NCBI GenBank assembly: GCA_046154735.1
Contig: JBJXFJ010000431.1
Location: 1 to 16,407, forward strand
DNA length: 16,407 bases
Direction of reading: 5' to 3'
Source of the DNA: CAVXYC01 sp046154735
GTDB taxonomy: Bacteria > Chloroflexota > UBA6077 > JACCZL01
Below, in pieces: positions 15,291-16,407 of this stretch. Below the pieces are notes generated by a model, which saw nothing but the letters and a program-made list of their open reading frames with translations, had not been told where the DNA came from and did not search any database. Position 1 is the first letter of the stretch. Each line of letters begins with the position of its first letter. Position numbers and translations under genes: made by a program.

Positions 15291-16382
15291 CTATTGGCCT
15301 GGAAATGCGGTCTGTCCCTCAGACGTGATGGCCAAAATCTTCTCTTCGGCTTTGGCGACGATGCCCTGCGGCAGCGGCGCATAGCCCAGCTCGCTATTGG
15401 CCGATTGGCCCTCATGAATCGCCCACCACATCATCCGAGTGACGGCAATGGCTTTGGCCCTGTCGGACATGTCACGGTAGGTGAGAAGCCAGGTGAATCC
15501 TGAAATAGGGTATGCATCTGCCCCGGATGCATTCACGATGGACGCCCGAAGATCAGGCGCAATGGTGTCTACGACACCCGCCGCGGCGGCCGTGACGGAG
15601 GCCACATTGGGCGTAATGAAGACGCCGGACGAATTTAAGATGTCCGCGACACCAAGACGATTCTGCAGCGCGTAGATCAACTCAACGTAACCAATGGAGT
15701 ACGGGTTCTGCTTGACCTCGCCCGCAACGCCCGGGTTCCCCTGCGCACCAATCCCAGCAGGCCAATTCACGGAGTTCCCCGCGCCCACCTGGCCTTTCCA
15801 CGTGGGCGAAATGGAGCTCAAATAGTCGGTGAAAATGAATGACGTGCCCGAACCGTCTGAGCGGTGGACAACCACGATGTCTTTGTCAATTGACGCTAGC
15901 CCTGGATTGCTTGCGGCCAGTATGGGGTCATTCCACTTGGTGATTTGACCGAGATAGATGGCCGCGAGGGCATCTGGCGTGAACTTGAGGGAACCACTCA
16001 CCTCAGGGACATTATACGTCGCGACAACGGCGCCAAGTGCCGTCGGGATATGGAAAATCTCAGCCCCCGCGGCCTGCATCTGATCCGTGGACATTGGACC
16101 ATCGGTGGCTCCAAAGTCGACAGTCTTATCGCTGATGGCTTTAATGCCGCCGCCTGAGCCGATGGCTTGGTAGTTCACCTTGACGCCAGTGACTCGCTCG
16201 TAGTCATTGAACCACTTGGTGTAGAGCGGGGCCGGGAAGGTGGCGCCGGCGCCCGTGAGATTTTGCGCCTCGCCCGGAAAAGGCGCCGTGATCATCTGGG
16301 CCCCAACCGGCATCGCGGCTACGGCCACCATTGCCGCCGCGAGGACCGACGTGAGCGTGTGCTTCAGTTTCAAACCGATCAT
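15291..16382 (-). CDS. pstS: Periplasmic phosphate-binding protein PstS
   Basis: PstS captures phosphate outside the inner membrane and delivers it to PstC/PstA. The N-terminus MIGLKLKHTLTSVLAAAMVA with following MPVGAQ is a standard signal peptide. No lipobox cysteine is present, so the mature protein should be soluble in a periplasm. Phosphate-site segments are visible: LTGAGATFPAPLYTKWFNDY, IGSGGGIKAI, DFGATDGPMS and HRSDGSGTSFIFTDYL. The frame opens at ATG 16391, but GGGGAG abuts that codon directly. ATG 16382 has the same sequence at a good nine-base spacing and is preferred, giving 363 residues. It is the first gene of the operon; its promoter is cut off by the right edge. Confidence 0.96.
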   Translation of the reverse strand: MIGLKLKHTLTSVLAAAMVAVAAMPVGAQMITAPFPGEAQNLTGAGATFPAPLYTKWFNDYERVTGVKVNYQAIGSGGGIKAISDKTVDFGATDGPMSTDQMQAAGAEIFHIPTALGAVVATYNVPEVSGSLKFTPDALAAIYLGQITKWNDPILAASNPGLASIDKDIVVVHRSDGSGTSFIFTDYLSSISPTWKGQVGAGNSVNWPAGIGAQGNPGVAGEVKQNPYSIGYVELIYALQNRLGVADILNSSGVFITPNVASVTAAAAGVVDTIAPDLRASIVNASGADAYPISGFTWLLTYRDMSDRAKAIAVTRMMWWAIHEGQSANSELGYAPLPQGIVAKAEEKILAITSEGQTAFPGQ

Positions 16383-16407
16383 TCGAGTCATCTCCCCGTA
16401 TTGTTTC

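Overview
All genes lie on the minus strand, so the biology reads from right to left. The DNA is GC-rich. Starts are often GTG or TTG with purine-rich ribosome binding sites. PstS has a cleavable signal peptide without a lipobox cysteine, so it should be a soluble periplasmic protein, which suggests a diderm (Gram-negative type) bacterium. No gene fixes the phylum. PstS motifs and the in-gene repeats remind me of Gemmatimonadota or similar environmental lineages, but this is a weak guess.

Right part (about 11.7-16.4 kb): a complete phosphate operon in the order pstS-pstC-pstA-pstB-phoU. It holds the phosphate-binding protein, two permease subunits, the ATPase and the PhoU regulator. It ends in a strong minus-strand intrinsic terminator at 11654-11699. 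Only 25 bases lie upstream of pstS in the window, so its promoter and any Pho box are mostly out of view.

Middle and left part (1-11.4 kb): a second minus-strand cluster for a surface polysaccharide. From its 5' end it encodes a split family-4 glycosyltransferase, a two-domain oxidoreductase (zinc-type alcohol dehydrogenase fused to a GFO/IDH/MocA dehydrogenase), a cytoplasmic heparinase II/III-like protein, a WbuB-like glycosyltransferase, an IS200-like REP-associated transposase (RAYT), an NAD(P)-dependent sugar epimerase/reductase, a WecA/WbpL-type polyprenyl-phosphate sugar-1-phosphate transferase, UDP-ManNAc dehydrogenase (wecC) and UDP-GlcNAc 2-epimerase (wecB, cut by the window edge). 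Together WecB and WecC would make UDP-ManNAcA. The WecA/WbpL-like enzyme would start the lipid-linked glycan and the glycosyltransferases would extend it. No flippase or polymerase is visible here. Genes are tightly packed: three successive junctions overlap by 4 bases and wecC/wecB overlap by 7.

The most unusual trait is that this one operon carries three different palindromic repeats. (1) A pair of inverted 31-base REP-like units sits just after the RAYT gene and touches the start of the next gene. (2) A 137-base inverted-repeat element lies in frame inside the heparinase gene. (3) A 131-base element rich in GGAAGACGG and CCGTCCG units sits between the two domains of the first glycosyltransferase, whose halves are now in different frames. 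The operon seems to have been a repeated target for small mobile or repeat elements.
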